A stretch of 33,402 nucleotides of DNA from JAVWMQ01 sp036637375 (GTDB taxonomy: Bacteria > Bacillota > Clostridia > Peptostreptococcales > Anaerovoracaceae). The stretch is from positions 1 through 33,402 of the forward strand of contig JAVWMQ010000019.1 in the NCBI GenBank assembly GCA_036637375.1, read 5' to 3'. Shown piece by piece: positions 6,690 through 16,500 of the stretch. A program made the position numbers and the translations under genes. Below the pieces are notes generated by a model. That model saw only the letters and a list, made by a program, of their open reading frames with translations, did not search any database and was not told where the DNA came from. Every line of letters starts with the position of its first letter. Positions within the stretch are counted from its first letter, which is position 1.

Positions 6690-8249
6690 CTACTTCTTTA
6701 CCTTATGTGCACGATCTAATCTGTTAAGAGCTAACGCTATTGTAAGCCCTGGTGCAACTCTGTTGCCCATAATTTCTGCTCCTAAAATTTCATTTATCTT
6801 TTTTAGCCTATACTGAATTGTGTTTGCATGTACATCCATAAATTCTGCTGTTTTGATACCATTCATACCCGCATCTAATACGAAGGTTTCTAGAGTATCT
6901 ACTAACTGTTTTTCTTTGTTACTGCTATCAACATAAAAAGGTTCTAACAATTTAGCATAGTTTTTCCTTATAAATCCACCTCTTAGCTGAATGTTCACGC
7001 AGCTACTAACCATAGCAAGCTCATACTTAGAGAATACCCTCTTGTATGGGAATATATCCTCAGCGAAACTCCATGACTCATTTATCAATCTAAATGCATC
7101 ACTTGCGCCCTCAAGCCCTGATACTGGAGTTACATGAAAAACTCTAACATCTCTGTCTGCCTTAATCTCTTTGTATAATTCAACACAGTTTGCTTCGCTC
7201 TTGTCACCTAATATCATTCCACAAGTTTCATCGCCATCTATTACTTGCAATGTAGTCAAATTATGCTTCCTGCAAAAATCATCAATTACAAGTTGTGAAT
7301 TTGCACTCTTAAATCCAGTTCCAAAGAACACACTCATAATTGATTTTTCATCAATGCCAGAGTCATCCTTTAATGAATATGCAAGACTGATGTTTCCTCT
7401 CCTAAGAGCCTTAATTAATTCAGCTCGTTTATCTCTAATTGGTGAGTATTTCCACATACCCATACTAAGCTCTATTATCTCTGCAAGTTTAGAAATTTCT
7501 GTGTTTGAGTATGAATCGTCATTATCAACAATAAACATAAAGTATGTCGATCCTTGAATTACAACTGGACCCCAATAAGTCAGTACTCCATCAACATCTA
7601 TCATTGTATAAACTGAATCTCTTTTTTCCACCTTTTTTTCACGACCTAGTCTTATTGCCTGATCAATTGTGGTTTGATATCTAGTTTCTACTGTCAATAT
7701 TGGGTTAAAATCTGAGCTCAAAAGCACTAATTGGAAGTTATTATTAATGGCAGCACCCTTAATTGCACTTTGGAAATCGGCATATTTCTCAAAGTTTAAT
7801 AAGTGGAAAACGGTATTATTAATTAGCTTATTTCCGTACTCATCATCCCTCCAAAATAGCTTACGTGCAATTTCATCAATTACATCCCACATATTAATAT
7901 TGCTATCCATTTGTATTAAAGGTAGCCCAATCTGATCGCACAAAGCGATTACTTTTTCATCCACCTTCTTTATGTTTTCTCCAACAAAGAAAACTGCCAA
8001 AGCTCCACATTCATTATCAACAAGTGTTTTTACAATCTCAAGCTGTGCATCAACATCTTCCTCAATTCCAAAGAATCCTGTCAGCATTAATTGATTTTTG
8101 ATTCCAAAAAAGTTGGTAATCTTTTTGGTGTCCTTTGCTTCCAATACAGAGACTCTTTTTATGTAATTATCCACTTTACTTTTGCCGCCCAAAACATTTG
8201 CGCCAGTGAAAGCTGATAAATTGAGACATTCCTTAATTGTTAGTTTCAT
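6690..8249 (-). CDS. PucR-family transcriptional regulator
   Basis: A 519-residue regulator with an N-terminal PucR-like sensor domain (about 1-125; it opens with a segment reading LTIKECLNLSAF), a central GGDEF-like/CdaR-type linker region, and a C-terminal PucR helix-turn-helix (about 450-500, including ANTIQYRLKKI). This family controls purine catabolism, polyamine, proline or amino-acid use in Gram-positives, usually next to its target. The ATG lies inside the acidic tail of ftsH (17-base overlap); the GAGGAAG from the ftsH Glu codons serves as ribosome binding site. The target is unknown; the nearby ureohydrolase and pot genes suggest nitrogen or polyamine control, which is only inference. 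Confidence 0.82.
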   Translation of the reverse strand: MKLTIKECLNLSAFTGANVLGGKSKVDNYIKRVSVLEAKDTKKITNFFGIKNQLMLTGFFGIEEDVDAQLEIVKTLVDNECGALAVFFVGENIKKVDEKVIALCDQIGLPLIQMDSNINMWDVIDEIARKLFWRDDEYGNKLINNTVFHLLNFEKYADFQSAIKGAAINNNFQLVLLSSDFNPILTVETRYQTTIDQAIRLGREKKVEKRDSVYTMIDVDGVLTYWGPVVIQGSTYFMFIVDNDDSYSNTEISKLAEIIELSMGMWKYSPIRDKRAELIKALRRGNISLAYSLKDDSGIDEKSIMSVFFGTGFKSANSQLVIDDFCRKHNLTTLQVIDGDETCGMILGDKSEANCVELYKEIKADRDVRVFHVTPVSGLEGASDAFRLINESWSFAEDIFPYKRVFSKYELAMVSSCVNIQLRGGFIRKNYAKLLEPFYVDSSNKEKQLVDTLETFVLDAGMNGIKTAEFMDVHANTIQYRLKKINEILGAEIMGNRVAPGLTIALALNRLDRAHKVKK

Positions 8250-10290
8250 CTTCTTCCTCTTTTACCCCATCAGTATTACTGATAGTTTCCTTTTTTTCTT
8301 GTTCAACATCTTCATCATCATCGTCATCAAGCCCATCATCCATATAATCTTCATCATATGCTGCAAGCTCCATTTCAAGTCTAGCTAAATCTTCATCATT
8401 TTCGTCTGATTCTTTTTGATTAGCTTCTAAAATTGCTTTTTCTTTTTCTCTGAAGTCATCAGCTAATTCTTGAGCTGTCATTTTGCCATCATATAATAAT
8501 TCAAACTGATCTCCATCAAGAGTTTCAATTTCCATAAGCGCATCAGCAACTCTAATCAACTTATCTTTGTGCTCTCTAAGAATTCTCTCTGCATCTTCAA
8601 ATCCAGTATGAACAATTCTCTTGATTTCCTCATCAATTTCTGATGCTGTTTCCTCTGAGTAGTTTTGCTTAGACGTAAAGTCCTTACCTAAGAAAACTTC
8701 ATCAGTTGAACTATAGTTTACAGGGCCTAGCTTGTCTGAGAATCCATATTTAGTAACCATATCTTTTGCAATTTCAGTCGCTCTCATAATATCGTTACTT
8801 GCACCTGTACTAATGTCATCTAAAACTATCATTTCTGCAACACGTCCACCAAGTAAATGTACAATTTGCTCTTCCATTACTTTTTTGGTCATATACATTC
8901 TATCTTCTTTTGGTAGAATCATTGTAAATCCGCCTGCTCTACCTCTTGGAACAATTGTAATTTGATGAACTGGATCTGTTCCTGGTAGAGAATGTGCAAC
9001 AATTGCATGACCTGCCTCATGAATAGCTGTAAGTCTACGCTCTTTTTCACTAATAACTCTACTTTTCTTTTCTGGTCCTGCAATAACTTTTGTAATTGCT
9101 TCTTCGATTTCATACATTCTAATTTTGCGGCCATTACGTCTTGCAGTTAAAAGTGCTGCTTCGTTTAGCATATTCTCAATATCTGCTGGTGTAAATCCTG
9201 GTGTTCTTCTCGCTAATATTTTTGGTTCAACGCCAACATCTAAAGGTTTGTTAGCAGAATGAACTCTAAATATTTCTTCTCTGCCCTTGATATCTGGCAC
9301 TCCAATTACAATTTGTCTATCAAATCTACCTGGTCTTAATAATGCTGGATCCAAAATGTCAGGTCTATTAGTTGCAGCTAGAATAATTATGCCTAGATTC
9401 TCTGCAAATCCGTCCATTTCAACAAGTAGCTGGTTTAGAGTTTGTTCTCTTTCATCATGACCACCACCCATTCCGGCGCCTCTCTTACGACCAACTGCAT
9501 CTATTTCATCTATAAATATTATACAAGGAGCATTCTTTTTTGCCTGTTCAAACAAGTCTCTAACTCTACTAGCACCAACACCGACAAACATTTCTACAAA
9601 GTCAGAACCACTAATTGTAAAGAAAGGAACTCCCGCTTCACCTGCTGTTGCCTTTGAAATGTATGTTTTACCTGTTCCCGGAGGGCCTACAAGTAATATT
9701 CCTTTTGGTATTCTAGCACCTAAATTATTGTACTTACGTGGGTGTTTAAGGAAGTCTACGATTTCCTCTAGTTCTTCTTTTTCTTCGTCAAGTCCTGCAA
9801 CCTGCTTGAATGTAAGTTTGCCCAAATCCCCTTCTTTTTGCAACTTTGCCTTACTCTTGCCAAATGACATGGCTTTGCCGCCGCCACCTTGCTGTCTCAT
9901 AATCATAACCCAGAAAAGGACTAGGACTACGATCATAACTAAAGTAGGTAATAAAGCAATAAACCATGGTTCTTCTTTTGGTTTAACATTCTTAACTACA
10001 ATCTTATCATCAGCACTTAATTTATCTAAATACTCCGTATGTAGTCTATCTACATCTAGCGAAGAATGCGCATAAGTTACTACCTTGTCTCCATTTTTCA
10101 AGACACCTGTAATTTTTAATTCTTCAAATTCAACGCTTTTCACTTCTTCATTAGCAATGTAGTGTGTCAGCTTGGAATATGTAATGTCTTTTATCTCGTC
10201 TTGTGGGCTTTTGTTGTAAAAATACGCCATTCCCAGAACTAAAATCAAAATCATTGCATAGATTCCGAAATTCTTCGTAATATTCTTCAA
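8233..10290 (-). CDS. ftsH: ATP-dependent zinc metalloprotease FtsH
   Basis: A membrane-anchored AAA+ protease that degrades misfolded membrane proteins and regulators. With the chosen TTG start it has 685 residues: membrane spans at about 8-25 and 109-131 around an extracytoplasmic domain, Walker A GPPGTGKT (202-209), Walker B IIFIDE (257-262), the NRPD...GRFD second region of homology, and the zinc site HEAGH (424-428). The TTG at 10290 is preferred because AAGGAGAT lies seven bases before it; a GTG at 10329 would read through that site and has no good one of its own. The C-terminus is strikingly acidic, with a run of Asp/Glu over the last 60 residues. Downstream of tilS, without the hpt gene often found between them. 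Confidence 0.95.
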   Translation of the reverse strand: MKNITKNFGIYAMILILVLGMAYFYNKSPQDEIKDITYSKLTHYIANEEVKSVEFEELKITGVLKNGDKVVTYAHSSLDVDRLHTEYLDKLSADDKIVVKNVKPKEEPWFIALLPTLVMIVVLVLFWVMIMRQQGGGGKAMSFGKSKAKLQKEGDLGKLTFKQVAGLDEEKEELEEIVDFLKHPRKYNNLGARIPKGILLVGPPGTGKTYISKATAGEAGVPFFTISGSDFVEMFVGVGASRVRDLFEQAKKNAPCIIFIDEIDAVGRKRGAGMGGGHDEREQTLNQLLVEMDGFAENLGIIILAATNRPDILDPALLRPGRFDRQIVIGVPDIKGREEIFRVHSANKPLDVGVEPKILARRTPGFTPADIENMLNEAALLTARRNGRKIRMYEIEEAITKVIAGPEKKSRVISEKERRLTAIHEAGHAIVAHSLPGTDPVHQITIVPRGRAGGFTMILPKEDRMYMTKKVMEEQIVHLLGGRVAEMIVLDDISTGASNDIMRATEIAKDMVTKYGFSDKLGPVNYSSTDEVFLGKDFTSKQNYSEETASEIDEEIKRIVHTGFEDAERILREHKDKLIRVADALMEIETLDGDQFELLYDGKMTAQELADDFREKEKAILEANQKESDENDEDLARLEMELAAYDEDYMDDGLDDDDDEDVEQEKKETISNTDGVKEEEDETNN

Positions 10291-10340
10291 TTTATTATCT
10301 CCTTCTTTTGTTTTATTAACAAATTTCACTATTTACCTAA

Positions 10341-10375
10341 GTGTAAAACACATTTTTCTTGTGTACTAAACACAA
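10341..10375. promoter_or_regulatory. Two GTGT/ACAC inverted repeats upstream of ftsH
   Basis: GTGTAAAACAC (10341-10351) and TTGTGTACTAAACACAA (10359-10375) share GTGT and ACAC arms. Their centres are about 21 bp apart, two helical turns, placing both on the same face of the DNA. They fill the tilS-ftsH gap, just before the ftsH start, where a promoter or operator would be expected. The CIRCE and CtsR heat-shock consensus sequences are not seen. Confidence 0.4.
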
Positions 10376-10381
10376 ATTTTA

Positions 10382-11776
10382 TCATAAACCCGCTTCAAAT
10401 TCAACTGTTATGATTTTTTTTGTCCTTTCAGTTATGTCATAATTCCCACTATATCTAGCTGGCATTATTCCTTGTGGAATATATAAAACTTCCTTACCAA
10501 TAGCGACAAAATAAATTTCATTTCTTTTCTCTCTTGGAACTTTTAAATCAACAAATAGGTTCTGTATCTTTTTGCGTCCTCCAGTTCCTTTTATTCTAAT
10601 GAAATCACCTGCTTCACGTTTTCTAGTAACTAGGTTTACTGTGCCATACTCTTTTTGAATCAAATCATAATCAAAGGCACAAACCCCTTCTTTAGGTATA
10701 TAGTCCCCCCTTGAAACTATATTTATTGTTGGTAGTTTAATACTTTGCTTAAGAGCCTTATTTTTTTTCTCACAAATAACCTTATCGTACGAAATTCTAA
10801 TTATATAGTTGTTTGGCAAATCAAGCTGGTTTGGAGTTTGCCCTGTTCTAACAAGCTTCTCACATTGCTCAAGGTGATTAAATGCAATATCTTTGAATAA
10901 ACCTATTTCAGAAAAAGCTTTTAGAATAATTCTCCTTAAAACTGATGAATGGAGATTACTCATGACCTCCAGCTTCAGTTTACATACACTTTTGCCTTTA
11001 GATATTAGTGCCTCGTTATATGCCTCCTCTGTACATTGCCAAATGAAACTTTTGTCCTCTCTAGCAATCTGGCTAAGCCTATTCATTAATTCTACAATAT
11101 TGTAATTATAGTTTTCCTTTAAATACGGAATCAGCTCTAGTCTGATCTTGTTTCTAGCATATATTGGCTCATAATTAGTTTTGTCAATACATGGCTCTAA
11201 TTGATTATCCTCACAATAAGCTTCAATTTCATTTCGAGATACATCAAGTAAAGGTCTAATTATTGTATTATTGTAAGGTGTTGTTCTTTTATATTCAATG
11301 CCACTTAATCCGTCAATACCTGTTCCCCTCAAAAGCCTAAACAAAATAGTTTCTGCTTGGTCATTTAGGTTCTGGGCAATTGCAATCTTTACCTTATCTC
11401 GTGGAGTGCCTTCCTCAACAATAGTATTTGCAACTTTGTCAAAAAACTCATATCTAGCCTTACGCCCTGCTTCTTCACTTGTGAGACCATATTCCTTTGC
11501 AATTGCATTGCAGTCAAGTGAAACTGCCCAATTACATACCCCATTGTCTTGGCATAGGTTTTCAACATAAAGCTGATCCTCATCAGCAGCTCCTGGTCTA
11601 AACTGATGGTTAACGTGTGCCCCATGGAGGGTTAACTCCATTTCATGGCTAAGCTCAACTAACACATCAAAAAGACACAATGAATCAGGACCTCCTGAAA
11701 GTCCTATTACAACTGTATCTCCTTGCTCTATTAATTTATATTTATCTATTGTATCTTTAATTGTTTGTTTTACCAT
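10382..11776 (-). CDS. tilS: tRNA(Ile)-lysidine synthase
   Basis: A 464-residue enzyme that converts C34 of the CAU-anticodon tRNA-Ile to lysidine, changing its decoding to AUA. The N-terminal PP-loop ATPase motif SGGPDS is at 27-32, followed by the family's HVNHQFRPGAADED segment and the GTGIDGLSGI loop; the C-terminal TilS substrate-binding domain (about 390-460, TGGRKKIQNLFVD) completes it. Full length for the family, and essential in most bacteria. The start follows the speB stop by four bases, and GAAGGG from the speB end acts as ribosome binding site. Confidence 0.95.
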   Translation of the reverse strand: MVKQTIKDTIDKYKLIEQGDTVVIGLSGGPDSLCLFDVLVELSHEMELTLHGAHVNHQFRPGAADEDQLYVENLCQDNGVCNWAVSLDCNAIAKEYGLTSEEAGRKARYEFFDKVANTIVEEGTPRDKVKIAIAQNLNDQAETILFRLLRGTGIDGLSGIEYKRTTPYNNTIIRPLLDVSRNEIEAYCEDNQLEPCIDKTNYEPIYARNKIRLELIPYLKENYNYNIVELMNRLSQIAREDKSFIWQCTEEAYNEALISKGKSVCKLKLEVMSNLHSSVLRRIILKAFSEIGLFKDIAFNHLEQCEKLVRTGQTPNQLDLPNNYIIRISYDKVICEKKNKALKQSIKLPTINIVSRGDYIPKEGVCAFDYDLIQKEYGTVNLVTRKREAGDFIRIKGTGGRKKIQNLFVDLKVPREKRNEIYFVAIGKEVLYIPQGIMPARYSGNYDITERTKKIITVEFEAGL

Positions 11777-11780
11777 TTTT

Positions 11781-12713
11781 TTACCCTTCTAGTTTAGAAA
11801 GTTTTTTTGCAACATGACCCCAAGATTCTTGCAAAATTTTTCTGCCTGCAAACATTGATGTAAGTGAAGGATCTAACTCTGGCGCAATTTCAACAATATC
11901 CATAGCAATAATGTTAAGCCCTTCAAACAAATACCTTATTAAATCTAACACCTGTCTGCTATAAAGTCCACCAAACTGTGGTGTTCCTGTTCCCGCTGCA
12001 AATGCAGGATCAAGGCAATCAATGTCCAATGTTATATAAACCTTGCTAAATTTGCTCATTGCTTCAATGACATCTTTTGCAACCTTTGGTATTCCCACTT
12101 CATGGCAATATGCCGAACTCGCAACTTGAATATCATTTGTCCTTTTAAATTCAAATTCGTCTTCTTCGATAGATCTAATTCCCACAAAGTATATATTTGA
12201 TGTTCCCGAAACATTTGATAGCTCAAGGGCTCTACGTTCTGTGCTACCATGACTAAACCTGTCTCCACCAAGAGAATCACATAAATCAAAGTGTGCATCA
12301 ATATGTATAATCCCGAAATCTTCGTCAACAGCCTTATCAATACCCCTTTGCACTGGAATTGTAACACTATGGTCGCCACCTATCATAGTGAAAAATTTCC
12401 CCTTTGATACTAGATCGCATACAAAGTCCTCTATTGCTTTGAAGTAATCATCTCTCTTACCTTTTTTTATAAAATCGCCAGCATCATAAACTGTCAGTTT
12501 GCTAAAACTTTTGAATGTTTCTGTAAAGGGTGTAGAGCAAAATGTATTAGCTCTAAGGGTTGCCATTCCTTCGTCTGCACCACCTCGATACGAAACGCCT
12601 TCATCATATGGGATTCCAAAAACTACTACATCAACATCATCAATGTTCATATCTGGTCTATTAAGCCCACACCAAGCCCCTTTATCCTTTGCATAGGAAT
12701 CTCTCTTTTGCAT
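11781..12713 (-). CDS. speB: Agmatinase/arginase-family ureohydrolase
   Basis: A 310-residue binuclear manganese ureohydrolase. Metal ligands are intact: H115 in GGDHS, D139, H141 and D143 in DAHFDLCD, and D230 and D232 in DIDCLDP. The SHGSTERR loop and the later DIVEIAPELD segment are also present. The motif that normally reads DPxxxPGTGTP is DPAFAAGTGTP here, with Ala in place of Pro. Sequence pattern and size fit agmatinase (agmatine to putrescine plus urea) better than arginase, and the potABCD importer lies 4 kb upstream, but guanidinobutyrase or formiminoglutamase-type activity cannot be excluded. GGAGG precedes the ATG by seven bases; tilS follows after four. Confidence 0.85.
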   Translation of the reverse strand: MQKRDSYAKDKGAWCGLNRPDMNIDDVDVVVFGIPYDEGVSYRGGADEGMATLRANTFCSTPFTETFKSFSKLTVYDAGDFIKKGKRDDYFKAIEDFVCDLVSKGKFFTMIGGDHSVTIPVQRGIDKAVDEDFGIIHIDAHFDLCDSLGGDRFSHGSTERRALELSNVSGTSNIYFVGIRSIEEDEFEFKRTNDIQVASSAYCHEVGIPKVAKDVIEAMSKFSKVYITLDIDCLDPAFAAGTGTPQFGGLYSRQVLDLIRYLFEGLNIIAMDIVEIAPELDPSLTSMFAGRKILQESWGHVAKKLSKLEG

Positions 12714-12726
12714 AATTTACCTCCAC

Positions 12727-13545
12727 TTATTCTATATCAAAAAATCTTTTTGCGTTTTCACAAGTTTTGTTTGCAACTTCTTCAAAAGTTATACCTTTTA
12801 TTTCTGCTATTTTTTTTGCTGTAAATTCAACAAATGGAGAAATATTTTTTTTGCCACGATGAGGTTCCGGAGTTAAGTATGGAGCATCTGTTTCGATTAA
12901 CAAGTAATCTAATGGGATTTCTTCCACAACTCTCAATGTTTTTTTGTTATTTTTGTATGTAACAGGCCCTGCAATTGAAATTGTCCCTCCAAGTTTAACG
13001 TATTGGGTTGCAAGTTCAGCACTTCCACTAAAGCAGTGTAAGAGTACCCTTGCATCACCTGTCCCATCACTTCTCTTTTGGAACCAAGATTTCCTCTCAT
13101 CGCTAAAGGCTTGTTCTTCTTTGAGAATATCCAAAACCTCCTGATCTGCATCTCGTGAGTGAATTACAATTGGCATCTTTAGTTCGTTTGCCAATCTAAT
13201 TTGTTTTCTAAACCATTCTCGCTGTGCATCTCTTGATGAATTATCATAGTGAAAATCAAGACCGATTTCACCAATAGCTTTAACTTTGCTTTTTTTTGCT
13301 AGAGATTTATACATCATAAGCTCCATATCATCCATTTGATCTGCATCGTGAGGGTGACAACCTACTGCTGCATAGCACCAAGAATATTTCTCACTATGAT
13401 CAACTGCAAGCTTTGAGCTTGCAAGGTTAAACCCTACGTCCATCATATATGATACGTCAGAGTTTGCTATTCCATTAGCTAGAAGTTCTCTAGTCTCATT
13501 ATTAATTTTTTCGTTGTTAAGATGTGCATGTGAATCAAACAGCAT
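12727..13545 (-). CDS. tatD: TatD-family metal-dependent deoxyribonuclease
   Basis: A 272-residue TIM-barrel metal-dependent hydrolase. The metal ligands are H6 and H8 (DSHAHL), E93 (GEIGLD), H129 (VIHSRDAD), H170 (LHCFSGS) and D220 (IETDAPYLTPE), all present. An insertion of about 20 charged residues lies before the LHCFSG motif (about 143-165). Family members have 3'-5' exonuclease activity on DNA or RNA ends; they often sit beside metG, which here is 13 kb away. Start is three bases after the stop of the GGDEF/EAL gene, with only a weak ribosome binding site, suggesting coupling. Confidence 0.92.
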   Translation of the reverse strand: MLFDSHAHLNNEKINNETRELLANGIANSDVSYMMDVGFNLASSKLAVDHSEKYSWCYAAVGCHPHDADQMDDMELMMYKSLAKKSKVKAIGEIGLDFHYDNSSRDAQREWFRKQIRLANELKMPIVIHSRDADQEVLDILKEEQAFSDERKSWFQKRSDGTGDARVLLHCFSGSAELATQYVKLGGTISIAGPVTYKNNKKTLRVVEEIPLDYLLIETDAPYLTPEPHRGKKNISPFVEFTAKKIAEIKGITFEEVANKTCENAKRFFDIE

Positions 13546-13548
13546 ATA

Positions 13549-16500
13549 TTACTCACTTTCTTCTTTAATTGTAAATCCATTTTTATTTTGTTTCTTCATT
13601 TCATACATGGCTTCGTCTGCTAAGGCATAAAGTCTCTCAAAGGTTGTATTCTTGTCTTTTGAAACAGCAACACCTGCTGAAATAGTAATCCCAGCTTCGT
13701 CTTTAACCCTCTTAATTAGTATTTCCATTCTCTCTTTCATGAAATTAGTACTACCAATTCCTGTGATAAAGAATGCAAATTCATCTCCGCCAAGTCTACC
13801 AATAACATCATCATTTCTAAGCATACTTGTAATGATCTCTGATAAGTGCTTTAACTTATTATCGCCAAATTGATGTCCCATTGAATCATTTACACCTTTG
13901 AAATTGTCAATATCTACAATTACAAAGGCATTCTTTTCGAAGCCTATCTCTAGTCTATCCTTTACCTTTATCTCAAAGTTTTTCCTGTTTAATACTCGAG
14001 TTAATGAATCTCTTGTCGCCTCAATTCTCATCTGCTGCAATAGCAGCTTTTCAGAATTTATGTCAACAATAATTCCGACCATCTTTTGAAGCTCATTATT
14101 GATATTCTTAGTTACAGCCAAGTTTATTTTGTACCACTTCTTATCTCCATTAATATTTGCAATTTGAAGTTCCATTTCTCCAAATCCTTTTCTATCTATT
14201 GACTCAAATATTAACTCTTTTAGTTTCAGCCTTGTTTCTTCTGTGATATACCTTGTTGACTCTCTATTCTCACCATCAAACGTAACTTCTAGATCATATC
14301 CAAATGTTTCTTTGAAGTTATCTGTTGCTAAGATTTCTTGTTTAATAAAGTCAATTTCAAAGACGATATCATTTGTATAAGGTAATATGTTTTCAAGCCT
14401 TTTTTGATCAAGTCTTGCACGTTTCTCTAATCTCTTATACGTAGTTGTATCTATTAATATTACATAAAACCACTTTTCGCCATAAGCATCTATTACTTCT
14501 TTAGTTACAGAATACACCCATTTAATCTTGTGATCCTTTGTAATAATCCTATGTTCACAGTGAGCCACATCGCCATCTTCAAATTGTTCCCTTAGCTCTC
14601 GACTAAGCTTACTCTTGTCTTTTGGATGGATAATAATTTCAAAATTATTATTATATTTTTCCAAAATTTCCTGTCTATCATAGCCAAACATTTCAAATAT
14701 AGTGTCAGAAGCATATTCAAAAACTTTGCCGTTACCGTCCTTGTATTTAATTATTCCTCCTGGAATATTCTTTAATACTGCCTTTAACTTTTCATTTCCA
14801 TCGTAATTGGTTTTGTATAATGTAAATTCGGTTACTACAAACTGCATTGAATAACTGCCATTTTCTTCAACCTTAGATATTGATACAAAACTTTCCTTGA
14901 TGCTTCCATCTTTGGCTTTGAATTGACATTTAACATGTGGTTCAAATAAGTTGTTCACAGAATTACGATCTATGGTTTCTCTTATTGCATCATATGTTTT
15001 GTCTGTAACAAGTTCTCCCAATGTTTCATAAGTTTTATTTAAATCTAAAGTGTTTTCAAATTCCAAGCATCTTGCAAAAATTGTATTGCAAAACATTATT
15101 TTGCCACCAAGTGTAAATCTAACAATACCACAAGGCATTGTTTCTGAAAGCTGTGCAGCTAAAGTGCCATCTATACTCCTAATATTTCTCCTAACAGGCA
15201 ACCCTTTTGGACATTCTTCATGGTTAAAGTTCCTAATCTTTGCATTTTTAATAAATTCAGCAAATTCTGGTGGTGCCAGTGGCTTTGAATAGTAATACCC
15301 CTGACCAAACATACAGCCTAAATCAGCTAGAATCTCTAACTCCTCTTTTGTTTCTATCCCCTCTGCGATTATTGGTAATTCCAAATCTTTGCAAAGGGAT
15401 ATAATATGTTTAAGAACAAAATTATCATCGTCTTCTCTAAGTCCAGATATAAAGCCTTTGTCCAGTTTAATAATATCAACGCAAGCATCCTTTAACAATG
15501 TTAATGATGAATATCCAGAGCCAAAGTCGTCCATCTCAATTATAAATCCTGCTGCCCTTAGGTTCGAAATTATCTTGAGAGTATTTGCTTCGTTTTCTGT
15601 ATATGCTGACTCCGTAATCTCTATATGTAAGTATTTTGGTGGAACCTGATACTTCTCAACAATACCTACAAGAATTTCTACTAAATTCGAATTGTTCAAA
15701 TCTACCCTTGACAGGTTAACTGAAATAGGAAATGCTTCATGCCCTAGTTTCATCCATTTTGAAATCGCACTACAAGTCATCTCCCAAACATATTTATCAA
15801 GTTCCATTATGAACCCGTTTTTCTCAAAGATTGGTATAAATCTATTTGGAGAAATCAACCCTTTTTGGGGATGCTCCCATCTAACTAAGGCTTCTGCACC
15901 TATTAATTTTTTTGTTTCTAGTTCAAATTTTGGCTGGCAGTATACTCTAAATTGATGTTTACTTAACGCCTCAATCATTTCTGCGTTAAGCTCCATTTCA
16001 TCTCTCCTTTGAGATTCCATCGCTTTATCAAATACAGCAATTATTTTGCCGTATTTACCCTTCACAGTTTCTACAGCATACTTGGCATTATCATACATTA
16101 ATCTAACAGAAAGGTTTCTATCCTCAATATGATAAAGCCCGCATTTAACACTGATGTTCATACCTTTGAGAGTTCTATTTAAAAACTTTTCGAAATTTCG
16201 TGCAACCATAAATGGGTCTAAATGCTTAGTAGTTTTACAAACTCCCATAAAAACGTCTCCGCCAAAACGCCCAGCATATCCATCTTGCTTGGTCATTAAT
16301 TTATCAAAGGCACGTGCCATTACAAGTAGCACCCTGTCGCCCTCTTTTTCACCGTATCTCTCATTAATTAATTTGAAATTTTCAATATCAAAGCATACAA
16401 CATCAAACTCCACATCTAAGTTGTCCCTAATAAGCCTTTGTGTCTTTTGATAAAGAGCTTCTTTGGTATAAACTGATGTAGTTGAATCTTTTTCTATAGC

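Noticed and set aside
10290..10329. ftsH start at GTG 10329
   Set aside because: It has no ribosome binding site and would translate through the AAGGAGAT that perfectly serves the TTG at 10290.
10291..10381. Missing hpt as a deletion scar
   Set aside because: The hpt gene is often but not always between tilS and ftsH in Firmicutes; no hpt remnant is visible in the gap, so absence here is not evidence of recent loss.
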